Shown: positions 37,202-45,128 of the stretch, in pieces | Position numbering within the stretch: position 1 is the stretch's first letter | Layout: every line of letters begins with the position of its first letter | Virus record (IMG/VR): IMGVR_UViG_3300009182_000043 | Location: 1 to 64,000 of that record | Direction: 5' to 3' (one strand) | Length of the DNA: 64,000 bases | Source: a virus | Position numbers and translations under genes: made by a program | The notes under the pieces: model-generated | The model's database searches: none | Told to the model about the DNA's origin: nothing | Seen by the model: only the letters and a program-made list of their open reading frames with translations

Positions 37202-39535
37202 TTATCCCTTAACACTTTGTAACATATCTTTTTGCAATCCATTGTTTTCTTTCATCACACTTAATAAAATATTAAGTTTATTTGAAATTGATTCAAGTGC
37301 AATACCAGCCATCTTACTGTTAGATGTACCTGGTGCTGAAGTGCTAGTAGGATCAACGTTTGTTTTTTTCAAGTTCTGTATATATGAATCCATTAATGAA
37401 TTAACACCTGATGAATTAGATAATAAACTATTTCTGTTATTAGACATGAAAGAAACTGGAATAGAATCGCCATTTGGTAACGGAACCACTGCATAATCTT
37501 TATTACCAGGCATAACAGTTTTATATCCAGAATCTGGTCCTTGTAAAACCCCACCGGAAGAAAACGTTTTATTAATTTTACCACCTTGACGCATTTTCAT
37601 AACAGGTTTAGTATCTGCTGTTGGAAGTTGCGGATTAGGAACACTACTATCTGAAGGAGTTGCATCTACTTGAGGTGTATTTGCATTTGTTTGTGCAGAT
37701 TTATTGTCACTGACAGTTGCTGTAGTAGTTGTAGCTTTAGTTTTAGAATTTTCTTCTTTTTGTTCTTGTTGTTTTTTAAGACTTTCGTCAACTTTTTTAT
37801 AATTTTCACCATCACGTATTCTTCTAGCTTTATCAATTGCCATTAACTGTTTGTTAACTTCATTTAATTCTTTTTCTGCATATCCTTCCATAGAACCAGT
37901 ATCACCTGATGTTGGGTCTTTAATTGCATTTGCATCTTCTTCTCTAGCTTTAGCAACTGCTTGTTGTTTTTTTTCTAGCTCTGTGGTTAATTCTTTTTGT
38001 TGTTTAATTAAATCTTCGGTTGAATCAAACAAATAAGGTAATTCAGGTGGCATGTCTACCCAATCACCAAATTTCTTCATAAACCCTTTCATCAATACTT
38101 GCAAACCTTTCATTAAAGCTTGGAATCCAGTTGTCACTGGTCCTTGTATCAATTCAATGAAAGAATCAAATGCTGTTGAAAGTGCGGCGCTTGCATTATT
38201 GCTTGTATTTTGAATGTCTTTATTGGAATCAACACGATTTTTTGCTTCCTCAAGTTCTTTTTGTTTAGCTTCAAGCGATCCTTCAGCTACATTTTTATTA
38301 AGATTAGCCACTCGTTCTGCTGACATGTTCATTCTTGCCGCTAATTCAGGATTAGCTTTAAGAGAAGTAGCCATTTGCATTAATGTTTTATTACCACTTT
38401 CATTTAATTTGTTTATTAAACCTTCACCAGTTAATTTACCACTCTTAAAATCTTGCATCCAATTAGTAAATTGACCTTGAGTTTCACCCAACATTGATAC
38501 GACTGACTGAGACATTTTTTGAGGACTTGACAATGCGTCCATAAATGCTTGAGCCGCAGTACCACTGACATTACTACGCATCATCTGCGCCATTGATAGG
38601 TACATATCTGCTTGTTTTTTACCTGCTTCAGTTGTACTCAATTCACGTAATGTTATATTAAACGCAAAATTTTCTAAATCTTTTTTTCTATTTTGTGAAA
38701 TAGTTTCTGTTGTCTCACCCGTCAATGCGGCAAGTGATGCCAACGTAGTAACATACTTCAATGATTCGTCACTTAATTGCTTAGGTTCTTTAGCTCGGGA
38801 TTGATTTAACATCCCTTGTTGTTTTACATAATCAGCTTGATACTTTGTTAATTTTTCTTGACTTATACCAATCGTATTAAATTGATTACGTATAAGATTT
38901 TGTTCTTCTTTGGATTTAGTTGCAAAACTTGCTATTTCGGCAAATTTTTTCATACCCTCGCCAGACGTATTACCCAATGACATTAAACTTGGTCCAAGGT
39001 CACTAATAATCTTTACAAGTTTTAATGATTCTCCGTTAACTGGTAAATAATTAGCATCCTTTGCTAAATCACCAAGTGTCTTAGTAGTAAATTGTGCGGC
39101 TCCACCTAGTTCTGCTAGTTGGTCAAATCCTTTATTAAGATTGTCTACTCTACCAAATACACTGTCAACAGTACTAGTAAAGAGTTTTGTAAATGCTCCT
39201 AATACTGCGCCCACTGGGCCCAATGACATCAACAATGTACCTAAACCATTTCCAGCAGTGTTAAGCGCATTGCCGTATTTGGATAATCCATCTTGTCCAG
39301 ATGTTAATGCTCTTGAAAATTGAATAGCCCCGGAACCTAATTCATTTAGACCCCTAGCAGCCATGTCTAATGTTTGACCTGCTTCTCTAGTACTAAGTGA
39401 TAAATCTGAAGTAGCTGAACCTAAACGACCTGCTTCACGTGACCAAGCATCATTTAACGAACCGGCAACGGATGCCATTCGTGCATTTTGCTCGTCAATA
39501 AGCCTTTGTGTTTCTTGGGCAGAATTATTATCCAT
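37202..39535 (-). CDS. Tape-measure-like virion protein, 777 aa, paralogue of the adjacent gene
   Basis: The N-terminus is helical and Ala/Gly/Ser-rich, with a hydrophobic segment near residues 92-118 (GNGLGTLLMSLGPVGAVLGA). [FDQLAELGGAAQFTTKTLGD] and [LASLAALTGETTETISQNRK] correspond to [YDGLESIGATAKLTTVDFEN] and [LTVLTSMTGETRDQTAKRLA] in the 838-aa neighbour. The C-terminus has GGVLQGPDSGYKTVMPGNKD and AVVPLPNGDSIPV, a hallmark end of many tape-measure proteins. Residues about 520-640 are charged and Lys/Glu-rich. No peptidase domain is present. The stop is 2 nt before the ATG of the paralogue, so both are made together. Which of the two measures the tail cannot be told; T4 itself uses gp29, which is not recognisable here. 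Confidence 0.7.
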   Translation of the reverse strand: MDNNSAQETQRLIDEQNARMASVAGSLNDAWSREAGRLGSATSDLSLSTREAGQTLDMAARGLNELGSGAIQFSRALTSGQDGLSKYGNALNTAGNGLGTLLMSLGPVGAVLGAFTKLFTSTVDSVFGRVDNLNKGFDQLAELGGAAQFTTKTLGDLAKDANYLPVNGESLKLVKIISDLGPSLMSLGNTSGEGMKKFAEIASFATKSKEEQNLIRNQFNTIGISQEKLTKYQADYVKQQGMLNQSRAKEPKQLSDESLKYVTTLASLAALTGETTETISQNRKKDLENFAFNITLRELSTTEAGKKQADMYLSMAQMMRSNVSGTAAQAFMDALSSPQKMSQSVVSMLGETQGQFTNWMQDFKSGKLTGEGLINKLNESGNKTLMQMATSLKANPELAARMNMSAERVANLNKNVAEGSLEAKQKELEEAKNRVDSNKDIQNTSNNASAALSTAFDSFIELIQGPVTTGFQALMKGLQVLMKGFMKKFGDWVDMPPELPYLFDSTEDLIKQQKELTTELEKKQQAVAKAREEDANAIKDPTSGDTGSMEGYAEKELNEVNKQLMAIDKARRIRDGENYKKVDESLKKQQEQKEENSKTKATTTTATVSDNKSAQTNANTPQVDATPSDSSVPNPQLPTADTKPVMKMRQGGKINKTFSSGGVLQGPDSGYKTVMPGNKDYAVVPLPNGDSIPVSFMSNNRNSLLSNSSGVNSLMDSYIQNLKKTNVDPTSTSAPGTSNSKMAGIALESISNKLNILLSVMKENNGLQKDMLQSVKG

Positions 39536-39547
39536 GTATTTTTAGCC

Positions 39548-39555
39548 AATAAATA
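39548..39555 (+). promoter_or_regulatory. Late-promoter-like box AATAAATA in a divergent promoter region
   Basis: The 67-nt gap between the divergent tape-measure-like gene and gp26 holds AATAAATA on the plus strand, 48 nt upstream of gp26. On the minus strand it holds CTAAATAC (39565-39572), 29 nt upstream of the 777-aa gene. Both are NATAAATA-like variants, and the divergent arrangement requires promoters here, but the exact boxes are uncertain. Confidence 0.4.
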
Positions 39556-39602
39556 TGTATAAGTGTATTTAGTGTATAAAAACTACCATTTTAGGAGAAA
39601 TA

Positions 39603-40433
39603 ATGAGTATTGAAAACAACCCGTTAAAGCAGTATTTCCGCCGCCCAAGTATCTATTTAAAGTTACCTAGCGGGGGATTAGGGTATGAGTTTGGTGTTAT
39701 TGACATGCCCGAAACAAAAGAATTACCAGTGTATCCAATGACAGCAATTGATGAGATTACTAGCAAAACCCCAGACGCATTGTATAACGGATCCGCTGTT
39801 ACAGATATTATTAAAAGCTGTGTACCCGCGATAAAAGAGCCATGGAAAATAACCACAGTTGACTTAGATGCTATTTTAGTTGCAATACGTATTGCAACCA
39901 ATGGTAGCGAAATGGATATGGAAACTACATGCCCTAGTTGCAGTGAGGAAAGCAAATATGGAGTTAATCTAAGTATTGTATTGAATAGTTTCAAAGCAGG
40001 GGACTACGAATCAGGATTGACTCTCAATGATTTAAAAATTAAATTTAAACCATTAAATTATAAATCATTGTCTCAAAGTAGTGTGAGACAATTTGAAATT
40101 CAAAAAGCTATTATGTCAATTGACAGAATGGAAGATGGTCCTGATCGTGAAGCTAAATCAATGGATCTGTTAAAAGTTATAACCGATTCTACGTTAGATG
40201 TATTAGTCAACACGATTGATTATATTGCTACACCCGACGCAATTGTAAATGACCGTATTTTCATCGTTGAGTTTTTGCAAAACACAGACAAAAAGACATT
40301 TGAAACTATTAAAGACTATAGTGTCAATTTACGTGAAAGCACACAAACTAAACCCCTACAAATCAAATGCATACATTGTTCACATGAGTATGAACAATTA
40401 TTTACATTGAACGTAAGCGATTTTTTCGCTTAA
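39603..40433 (+). CDS. gp26: Baseplate hub subunit gp26 (T4 baseplate family)
   Basis: The protein (276 aa) belongs to the T4 gp26-type baseplate family: [IYLKLPSGGLGYEFGVIDMP] near the N-terminus, then DAILVAIRIATNGSEMDMET and CPSC (Cys110, Cys113). A second pair CIHC (Cys256, Cys259) near the C-terminus suggests a zinc-binding cluster. T4 gp26 is 208 aa and takes part in hub assembly. A good AGGAGA ribosome site precedes the ATG. It is followed at 26 nt by the gp51-like gene, as in related phages. The divergent upstream gap contains late-promoter-like boxes. Confidence 0.88.
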   Translation: MSIENNPLKQYFRRPSIYLKLPSGGLGYEFGVIDMPETKELPVYPMTAIDEITSKTPDALYNGSAVTDIIKSCVPAIKEPWKITTVDLDAILVAIRIATNGSEMDMETTCPSCSEESKYGVNLSIVLNSFKAGDYESGLTLNDLKIKFKPLNYKSLSQSSVRQFEIQKAIMSIDRMEDGPDREAKSMDLLKVITDSTLDVLVNTIDYIATPDAIVNDRIFIVEFLQNTDKKTFETIKDYSVNLRESTQTKPLQIKCIHCSHEYEQLFTLNVSDFFA

Positions 40434-40443
40434 GGCTTCTATA

Positions 40444-40457
40444 CCTCGATCCCGAGG
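40444..40457 (+). promoter_or_regulatory. Hairpin directly before the gp51-like start
   Basis: CCTCG (40444-40448) and CGAGG (40453-40457) pair perfectly around a 4-nt loop, ending 2 nt before the ATG at 40460. The 3' arm contains GAGG, the only Shine-Dalgarno-like string there, so the hairpin could hide the ribosome site until translation of gp26 opens it. Confidence 0.4.
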
Positions 40458-40459
40458 GT

Positions 40460-40657
40460 ATGGGTAAGCTGTTTGATGGAATGGAACGGGAGACTAAAGC
40501 TATTAAAAAGAACTCCGCAAGAATAGCTTGGTATATGCGTGGGGCGTTGACCTATGAGGATGTACTAAATCTTAGTCCAGACGAATTAAAATCAGTTAAT
40601 GAAATCATTGAAGAAAACTTAGAGACTACTAAGAAAACACAGATGCCGTTCTTCTAA
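40460..40657 (+). CDS. Small baseplate-hub assembly protein (gp51-like), 65 aa
   Basis: The 65 residues MGKLFDGMERETKAI... ARIAWYMRGALTYEDVLNLS, then VNEIIEENLETTKKTQMPFF, follow a pattern (xWYMRGxxTYxxVxxLS, IIEENLETTKKTxxPFF) I know from small proteins that follow gp26 in aquatic T4-like phages, usually treated as gp51-like hub assembly factors. T4 gp51 is 249 aa, so equivalence is by position and not by full-length homology. The ATG is 26 nt after the gp26 stop; a 5-bp hairpin occupies the ribosome-site region. It is the last plus-strand gene before a 523-bp convergent gap. Confidence 0.65.
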   Translation: MGKLFDGMERETKAIKKNSARIAWYMRGALTYEDVLNLSPDELKSVNEIIEENLETTKKTQMPFF

Positions 40658-41180
40658 TCCATGGAATGTCATTTGATAATCTTAGGGTTAGTATTGTGTT
40701 CATTCATTGGGAGATGAACTGCGTTCATCTAAGTACTCGCTATCGCTCGTCCTTATTTGTTTTACGGTCTTTTAGTTTAATTAATTGTAATTTGTTTATT
40801 TGTATTAAGGACTATATTGCCGCTTAGAAAGCCATGGTAGTGCTATTCAGCACTACCAATGGTAAAGGTATGTTTGCCATGCCCGTCGTCCATAGTCATC
40901 TATTCCCCGAATAATCGACTCTTTTTTGTCACTATTCGCCACCGGTTGCTCTGTAGGGTTTACTGGGTCTGTAGTTGAAGCTATTAGGTTCTGCCTAATT
41001 CTTCAGCAACGCATGTTACATATTCGCAAGATAAAGTAAAATATGTACTCATTGAAGGTTCGCTTTGACGAGAGCCTTCTCGGTGTTCCATGTTATTGCT
41101 AACATGCATACTCCAGAATCCAACGGCACAGCACAATCTGTACAGTCTCAAGGAGGACTTGCAACCAAGCCTACGAATTT
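40658..41180. other. Hairpin-rich convergent intergenic region, no convincing gene
   Basis: This 523-bp interval lies between convergent genes and contains no frame of 60 codons or more. It looks more GC-rich than its surroundings. Hairpins seen by eye: 40712-40730 (8 bp, 3-nt loop), 40832-40862 (10 bp plus 3 bp beyond a bulged A, loop ATTC), 40983-40999 (6 bp), 41054-41079 (8 bp), 41089-41106 (7 bp, loop TTGC). Several short frames on both strands look protein-like, for example minus 40853-41002 without a start codon and plus 41104-41184 (26 aa), but they are in different frames and overlap each other. It may be a structured RNA, a decayed gene, or stacked terminators. Confidence 0.6.
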
Positions 41181-41747
41181 TTAAATATTAATAGTAAGTG
41201 TGGACTTTGTGTCTGTATTTTCAATTGACTTTGTGTCTGCTGAATATGTTTGTACTAATTTGGTATTGTGTTTAAAGAATAAATCGAATTCCATGAGGTA
41301 CCAATCACCAAACTTTTCGCTTCCGTAAAAGAAAAAATTATCGGTGATCCATGTTAGCTTGCATTGCACAGCAACATAACGACCCTTACGATTAAACTTC
41401 ATAAACAGAATGTTTAAATCGTCTGGATCGGCTACATCAAGTAGTTGTTCTAACCAAGAATCCAATATTTTGTGTTCACCTGATAATAACAAGTGAAAAG
41501 GAAAATCAGCGTAAAACTTGCATTCTACGTTCATCTTCGGAAAGCTTTGTCCGGGCACAATATCACCCTTAAAGCTACGAATCTGACCTTCATGTAGAAT
41601 CTGTGTTCTAGATTGATTCTTGCCACCAACGTAAGCACCGGAACCAGGGGCACGAATAAAGCTTTCACTATATTTTTCGCTTAGATATTTTGCGATTTCT
41701 CGCTCAAACCCTGATCCTTTGTTCTTACTCGGTGATGGCATAGACAT
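41181..41747 (-). CDS. Holliday-junction-resolvase-like PD-(D/E)xK nuclease
   Basis: I chose the ATG at 41747 over the upstream TTG at 41768 because an AAGAG ribosome site precedes it (188 aa). The fold signature is that of Hjc-type resolvases: GSGFEREIAKYL with Glu15, FKGDIVP with Asp62, and NVECKFYADF with the E-x-K pair Glu75/Lys77. The context [FIRAPGSGAYVGGKNQSR] and [HLLLSGEHKILDSWLEQLLD] is shared with nucleases annotated in aquatic T4-like phages. It would cut branched DNA made during recombination-dependent replication before packaging, the job of gp49 in T4. It lies 30 nt downstream of gp46 in the same minus-strand block. Confidence 0.8.
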   Translation of the reverse strand: MSMPSPSKNKGSGFEREIAKYLSEKYSESFIRAPGSGAYVGGKNQSRTQILHEGQIRSFKGDIVPGQSFPKMNVECKFYADFPFHLLLSGEHKILDSWLEQLLDVADPDDLNILFMKFNRKGRYVAVQCKLTWITDNFFFYGSEKFGDWYLMEFDLFFKHNTKLVQTYSADTKSIENTDTKSTLTINI

Positions 41748-41777
41748 ATACTTATCTCTTGTGTGCAACTTTCAAAA

Positions 41778-43850
41778 TTATTCTACGTCTACTGCTGTAC
41801 TATATGTGGTAAAGCCATTTTCTTTCACGACTTTCAATACGCTAGGAACTCGTCCGGCTAATTCTTCACGATGACTAACAAGCCAAATAGACTTATGTCG
41901 TCTACGTGACATGTCCTTAAGAATAGCAATAGCGTTTTCAACACCCATTGTGTCTAGCCCACTGTCAATCAATTCGTCAATAAACAATGTATTGATTGGT
42001 GCATATAAGTTCTCCCAAACATCACGAAAAGCAAAACTCAAGCCTAGAATCAACCGATTACGTTCACCACGACTTAAATTGTCAAAGTCAAGTTCACGGC
42101 CCAACTCAGTAATTTCAACTGTTAAATCATTTTGAAATACTACTTGATGTGGTAAGCCAATCTTATCTAAGTAATGTGTTAAGCGACTATTCAAATATGA
42201 CAGATTTTGGTCAATGATTTTCTTACGTACAAAACTATCTTTGCTAGTTAAAATATCTAACAAAAACTTTTGATGTTCCATAGTCTTAGTTAGTTTATTG
42301 ATTGCTTCAAAATCAATTGCTTGCAACGCATTACTTTCCATCTCTGTAACCTGTTCAGCATATGGATCAGACTCAGCAGCCTTAGTTTCAATTTGCTGTA
42401 ACAACCCTGATACTTTGCTACGATGTTCAATCGCTTGTGCTTCTGTATCATAATGCGTAACTGGCATAGGACCCACTTCAACCGAGGTAAGTTCTGCTAA
42501 TTGTTCAGCATATGGATCAACTTCTTTTTCTTTTTCAAGAATCTTTGTACGAATGTTTTCTGCATCACTACCATGACGAATTGCTTCTGCTTCTGTCTTG
42601 TAATGTGTCTTAGGCTTATCTCCCAATACAATGTCTTTATCGTTTAATTCTTTTAATTGATTCAACAGTGTAGTAACATGAAATTGTGCATCTTCTAGCA
42701 TCTTTTCTTTATCTGCTAGAACCTTAGCGTGTTGTTCGTCATGGAAATCTTGACCGCAAGCATAACATTGATGTGCTAACAACTTTATAATTTCAACATT
42801 TAATTTCTCAATTAACTTGTTTTCTTTATCAATGTCCTTATTGATTCGTGCAACTTCTTTGTCTCTGTCTGCAATTTCTTTTGACTTGTTATTATACTCA
42901 ACCAAGGCACGATGTGCTAAGATTTCTTGTACGATATCTATTCTGGTTAGTTTTTCTGCTTGATTTAATAAGTCAGTAACATCTTTATCTTGCTTTTGCT
43001 TCCAAGCAGTTTGTCTAGCCAATAATGCATTATATGTATCTTGTTGTTTCTTCTTTTGATTCCAGATTACTAACTCTTTATGTGCTAGTAATTCACTATC
43101 AATATCAATTTGTGACAGTTCATCATATTGTGCAACTAAGTATGCTAAGTCATTTTCATGTTTCTTTTGCCAAAGCCCTTGTCTGCGCTTTAAACTTTCA
43201 ATTTGTTCTTTTACTCGCTTGTTGGCTTCTTCAATAGCTTTGACTTTAAATTCTTCACCTTGAATACTATCTTTAGTATCTTTCAACAGTACCTTAATTG
43301 TTTCTGCTTTTTCAGAAAGTAAAGTAATACCTAACAACTGTTCAATGATTTCACGTTGTTCGTTATTTTTTAATGCTAAAAATGGTTCTGAATATGTATT
43401 CAATGCTACGATATGACGAAACATGCTACTAGACATACACAATACTTTTTCAATTGCTACTTGTGTTTCTTTGTTCTCACCCTGTGCATCGTCCGTACCT
43501 TTTTGTAAATCATTATTTACATAAAATCGTAATAGATTTGGCTTACGACCACGCTCAATCTTATAGTCAATGCCACCAACACTGAATTCAAGTGTAACTA
43601 GCATACCCTTTCCATTTGTACGATTAACTAAATTATCTTTTCTGATACTGTTAATGGGTACACCAAACAATGCATATGATAGACCTTGAATAAGACTGGT
43701 CTTACCTGTACCATTACGAGCACCGTCACCACCTAAGTCTAAGTTCTCACCTAGAATAAGTGTTAAGTCTTGTCGGTTAAAATCAACTGCTTGTGTGACT
43801 TGACCAATTGATAGAAAGTTTCGTAATGTAATGTTCTTTAATAATATCAT
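41778..43850 (-). CDS. gp46: Recombination exonuclease subunit gp46 (SbcC/Rad50-like ATPase)
   Basis: This is the large subunit of the gp46/gp47 complex that resects DNA ends for recombination-dependent replication. Visible motifs in order are Walker A GARNGTGKTS (residues 43-52), long coiled coil, a zinc-hook CYAC near residue 360 (HQCYACGQDFHD), a second coiled coil, the ABC signature LSRGERNRLILGLSF near 593, Walker B TLFIDELIDSGLD near 621 and the H-loop LVSHREEL near 657. The length of 690 fits the family (T4 560). Its start overlaps the small 73-aa gene by 4 nt (ATGA), and gp47 lies just upstream, so the complex is co-translated. Confidence 0.96.
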   Translation of the reverse strand: MILLKNITLRNFLSIGQVTQAVDFNRQDLTLILGENLDLGGDGARNGTGKTSLIQGLSYALFGVPINSIRKDNLVNRTNGKGMLVTLEFSVGGIDYKIERGRKPNLLRFYVNNDLQKGTDDAQGENKETQVAIEKVLCMSSSMFRHIVALNTYSEPFLALKNNEQREIIEQLLGITLLSEKAETIKVLLKDTKDSIQGEEFKVKAIEEANKRVKEQIESLKRRQGLWQKKHENDLAYLVAQYDELSQIDIDSELLAHKELVIWNQKKKQQDTYNALLARQTAWKQKQDKDVTDLLNQAEKLTRIDIVQEILAHRALVEYNNKSKEIADRDKEVARINKDIDKENKLIEKLNVEIIKLLAHQCYACGQDFHDEQHAKVLADKEKMLEDAQFHVTTLLNQLKELNDKDIVLGDKPKTHYKTEAEAIRHGSDAENIRTKILEKEKEVDPYAEQLAELTSVEVGPMPVTHYDTEAQAIEHRSKVSGLLQQIETKAAESDPYAEQVTEMESNALQAIDFEAINKLTKTMEHQKFLLDILTSKDSFVRKKIIDQNLSYLNSRLTHYLDKIGLPHQVVFQNDLTVEITELGRELDFDNLSRGERNRLILGLSFAFRDVWENLYAPINTLFIDELIDSGLDTMGVENAIAILKDMSRRRHKSIWLVSHREELAGRVPSVLKVVKENGFTTYSTAVDVE

Positions 43851-44068
43851 TTTAATTTTCTAAAAAAACTGTCTTTGGATGATTTCTCAGCCTGCAACGT
43901 TCGTTCTATTATGCCTTCTAATTTCAGTTTAACTGAAATCAACGTCTTTTGTTCTCTTAAGCTACCTAAGTAAGAATGAGTATTAGTCAACTCAGATAAA
44001 GCAATACCTAAATGCTTGTTTACTTTAATCAACGATTCTAATTCTCTAACTTCTCTGGGTATCTTCAT
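43847..44068 (-). CDS. Small helical protein between gp47 and gp46, 73 aa
   Basis: The function is unknown. It starts MKIPREVRELESLIKVNKHL and is predicted largely helical, with Leu/Ile/Glu/Lys content and a basic end (SFFRKLK). It overlaps gp47 by 4 nt at its start (44065-44068) and gp46 by 4 nt at its end (43847-43850). This tight ATGA coupling on both sides makes it a genuine gene and suggests it works with, or is dosed like, the gp46/gp47 nuclease. T4 also has small uncharacterised genes in this interval. Confidence 0.8.
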   Translation of the reverse strand: MKIPREVRELESLIKVNKHLGIALSELTNTHSYLGSLREQKTLISVKLKLEGIIERTLQAEKSSKDSFFRKLK

Positions 44069-45078
44069 AGGTTATTGTAAATCTCTAACAAAATTCGTTT
44101 ATCAAATGTGTTTGATTCAATGCTGTTAATCTGGTCGATGACAATCTGGTCTACACTTTCAAACTTAAGACCATCAAATCCTTGATTCTCTCTTTGTTCA
44201 ACCTTCATAGGTATCAATGTCATCTCACGTAGTTTGTGTTCTGGTATCATAGTTTCACGTATGAAGTTTGCTTCTTCATAGCTAATATCAATATCAAGAT
44301 GTACTCTAACATGACTGTCAATTAATAGCAACCCTTCAGGGTTTTCTAAGATATCACTAAGTTTATGTACTCTAAATATGGGCTGTCTTGGCCAACTATG
44401 AAAGACTGGTTCAACTCCCCATTCCAATATCATCATGCCACGTGCATCATCACCTGCATCAGCATAGTTATGTGGGAAAGCATTACCGATATACCAAATG
44501 TTTTTCTTTGCTTGTCGTTTATGAAAATGCCCACTGAATACTTTATCAAAGCCAGTAAAATGTTCACTACTAATTTCACCATGATCGGGCATCTCTACCA
44601 TAGCATTCATGTAGAAACTTGGTAATTCAAAATGACCAAACATATATTTGCCAGATAATTTTTGAACTTTCTTATAGTCATCTTGTACAAGCCAAGGTGC
44701 AATAACAACATCACCTTGACTAAACCAATCATTAACGATTGTCACGTTAGGTAAATGTCTAGCCCATTCAACTGAATGAATGTCTCGCTTGTCTCTATAA
44801 TAAAGGTCATGATTGCCGGGTATAAAGAATACTTGGTCAAATGAAGCACTTAATTTCTCAAGTGCTTGTAGACCAAAGGTCAATGTGTGAATATTAATAC
44901 TAGCACGGTGATGATTGTAATCACCTAAAAAGAAACAGGTTTCACAACCCTCTTCTTTTGCTTTTTTAATAAACCAGTCTACAAAATTAGCACAGTCTTG
45001 ATTGTGCTGTAAACTGTTGCTCTTAAGTCCAAAATGAATGTCAGTAAAAACTGCGGCTTTTTTGAAAAGGTTAGTCAT
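44065..45078 (-). CDS. gp47: Recombination nuclease subunit gp47 (SbcD/Mre11-like)
   Basis: This metallophosphoesterase is the partner of gp46. I start it at the ATG at 45078 (337 aa); the longer frame would need a TTG at 45114 and adds 12 residues with no family character. Metal-binding motifs are in order: FTDIHFG (Asp13, His15), LGDYNHHR (Gly52, Asp53), PGNHD (Asn89, His90, Asp91), GHFE (His149) and SGHFHKR (His184, His186). The length agrees with T4 gp47 (339). A sigma70-like promoter lies so close that the transcript may start near the ATG itself. The stop overlaps the start of the 73-aa gene. Confidence 0.95.
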   Translation of the reverse strand: MTNLFKKAAVFTDIHFGLKSNSLQHNQDCANFVDWFIKKAKEEGCETCFFLGDYNHHRASINIHTLTFGLQALEKLSASFDQVFFIPGNHDLYYRDKRDIHSVEWARHLPNVTIVNDWFSQGDVVIAPWLVQDDYKKVQKLSGKYMFGHFELPSFYMNAMVEMPDHGEISSEHFTGFDKVFSGHFHKRQAKKNIWYIGNAFPHNYADAGDDARGMMILEWGVEPVFHSWPRQPIFRVHKLSDILENPEGLLLIDSHVRVHLDIDISYEEANFIRETMIPEHKLREMTLIPMKVEQRENQGFDGLKFESVDQIVIDQINSIESNTFDKRILLEIYNNL

Positions 45079-45084
45079 TCGTAT

Positions 45085-45114
45085 ATTATATAGGAAACGG
45101 AGGTGCAAAAGCAA
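45085..45114 (-). promoter_or_regulatory. Sigma70-like promoter before gp47
   Basis: On the minus strand TTGCTT (45109-45114) and TATAAT (45085-45090) are separated by 18 nt. The -10 ends 6 nt before the ATG at 45078, so the transcript would have almost no leader, and no ribosome site is visible. The same -35 hexamer is used before gp55. Confidence 0.55.
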
Positions 45115-45128
45115 CTCCGTTGGTTAAA

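Noticed and set aside
40444-40457. Hairpin CCTCG-ATCC-CGAGG considered as a tRNA T-arm
   Set aside because: The loop has four bases instead of seven, and no acceptor, D or anticodon arms can be found around it.
40853-41002. A protein-like minus-strand frame without start codon (contains DPVNPTEQPVANSDKKES and ends AWQTYLYHW)
   Set aside because: No start codon and no slippery site link it to the preceding frame, and the opposite strand gives equally plausible strings (for example NSSATHVTYSQDKVKYVLIE). I could not decide on a strand, so I kept it only as part of the unexplained interval.
40658-41180. A tmRNA in the convergent gap
   Set aside because: No tRNA-like ends, no T-loop sequence and no tag reading frame with an Ala-Ala end could be found.
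41104-41184. A 26-codon plus-strand frame, MHTPESNGTAQSVQSQGGL...
   Set aside because: It has no ribosome site, lies in a hairpin-rich region and overlaps the end of the resolvase-like gene; support is too weak for a gene call.
45079-45114. A 12-codon N-terminal extension of gp47 from a TTG
   Set aside because: The extension overlaps the likely promoter and has no family character; the ATG at 45078 starts exactly before the conserved phosphoesterase domain.
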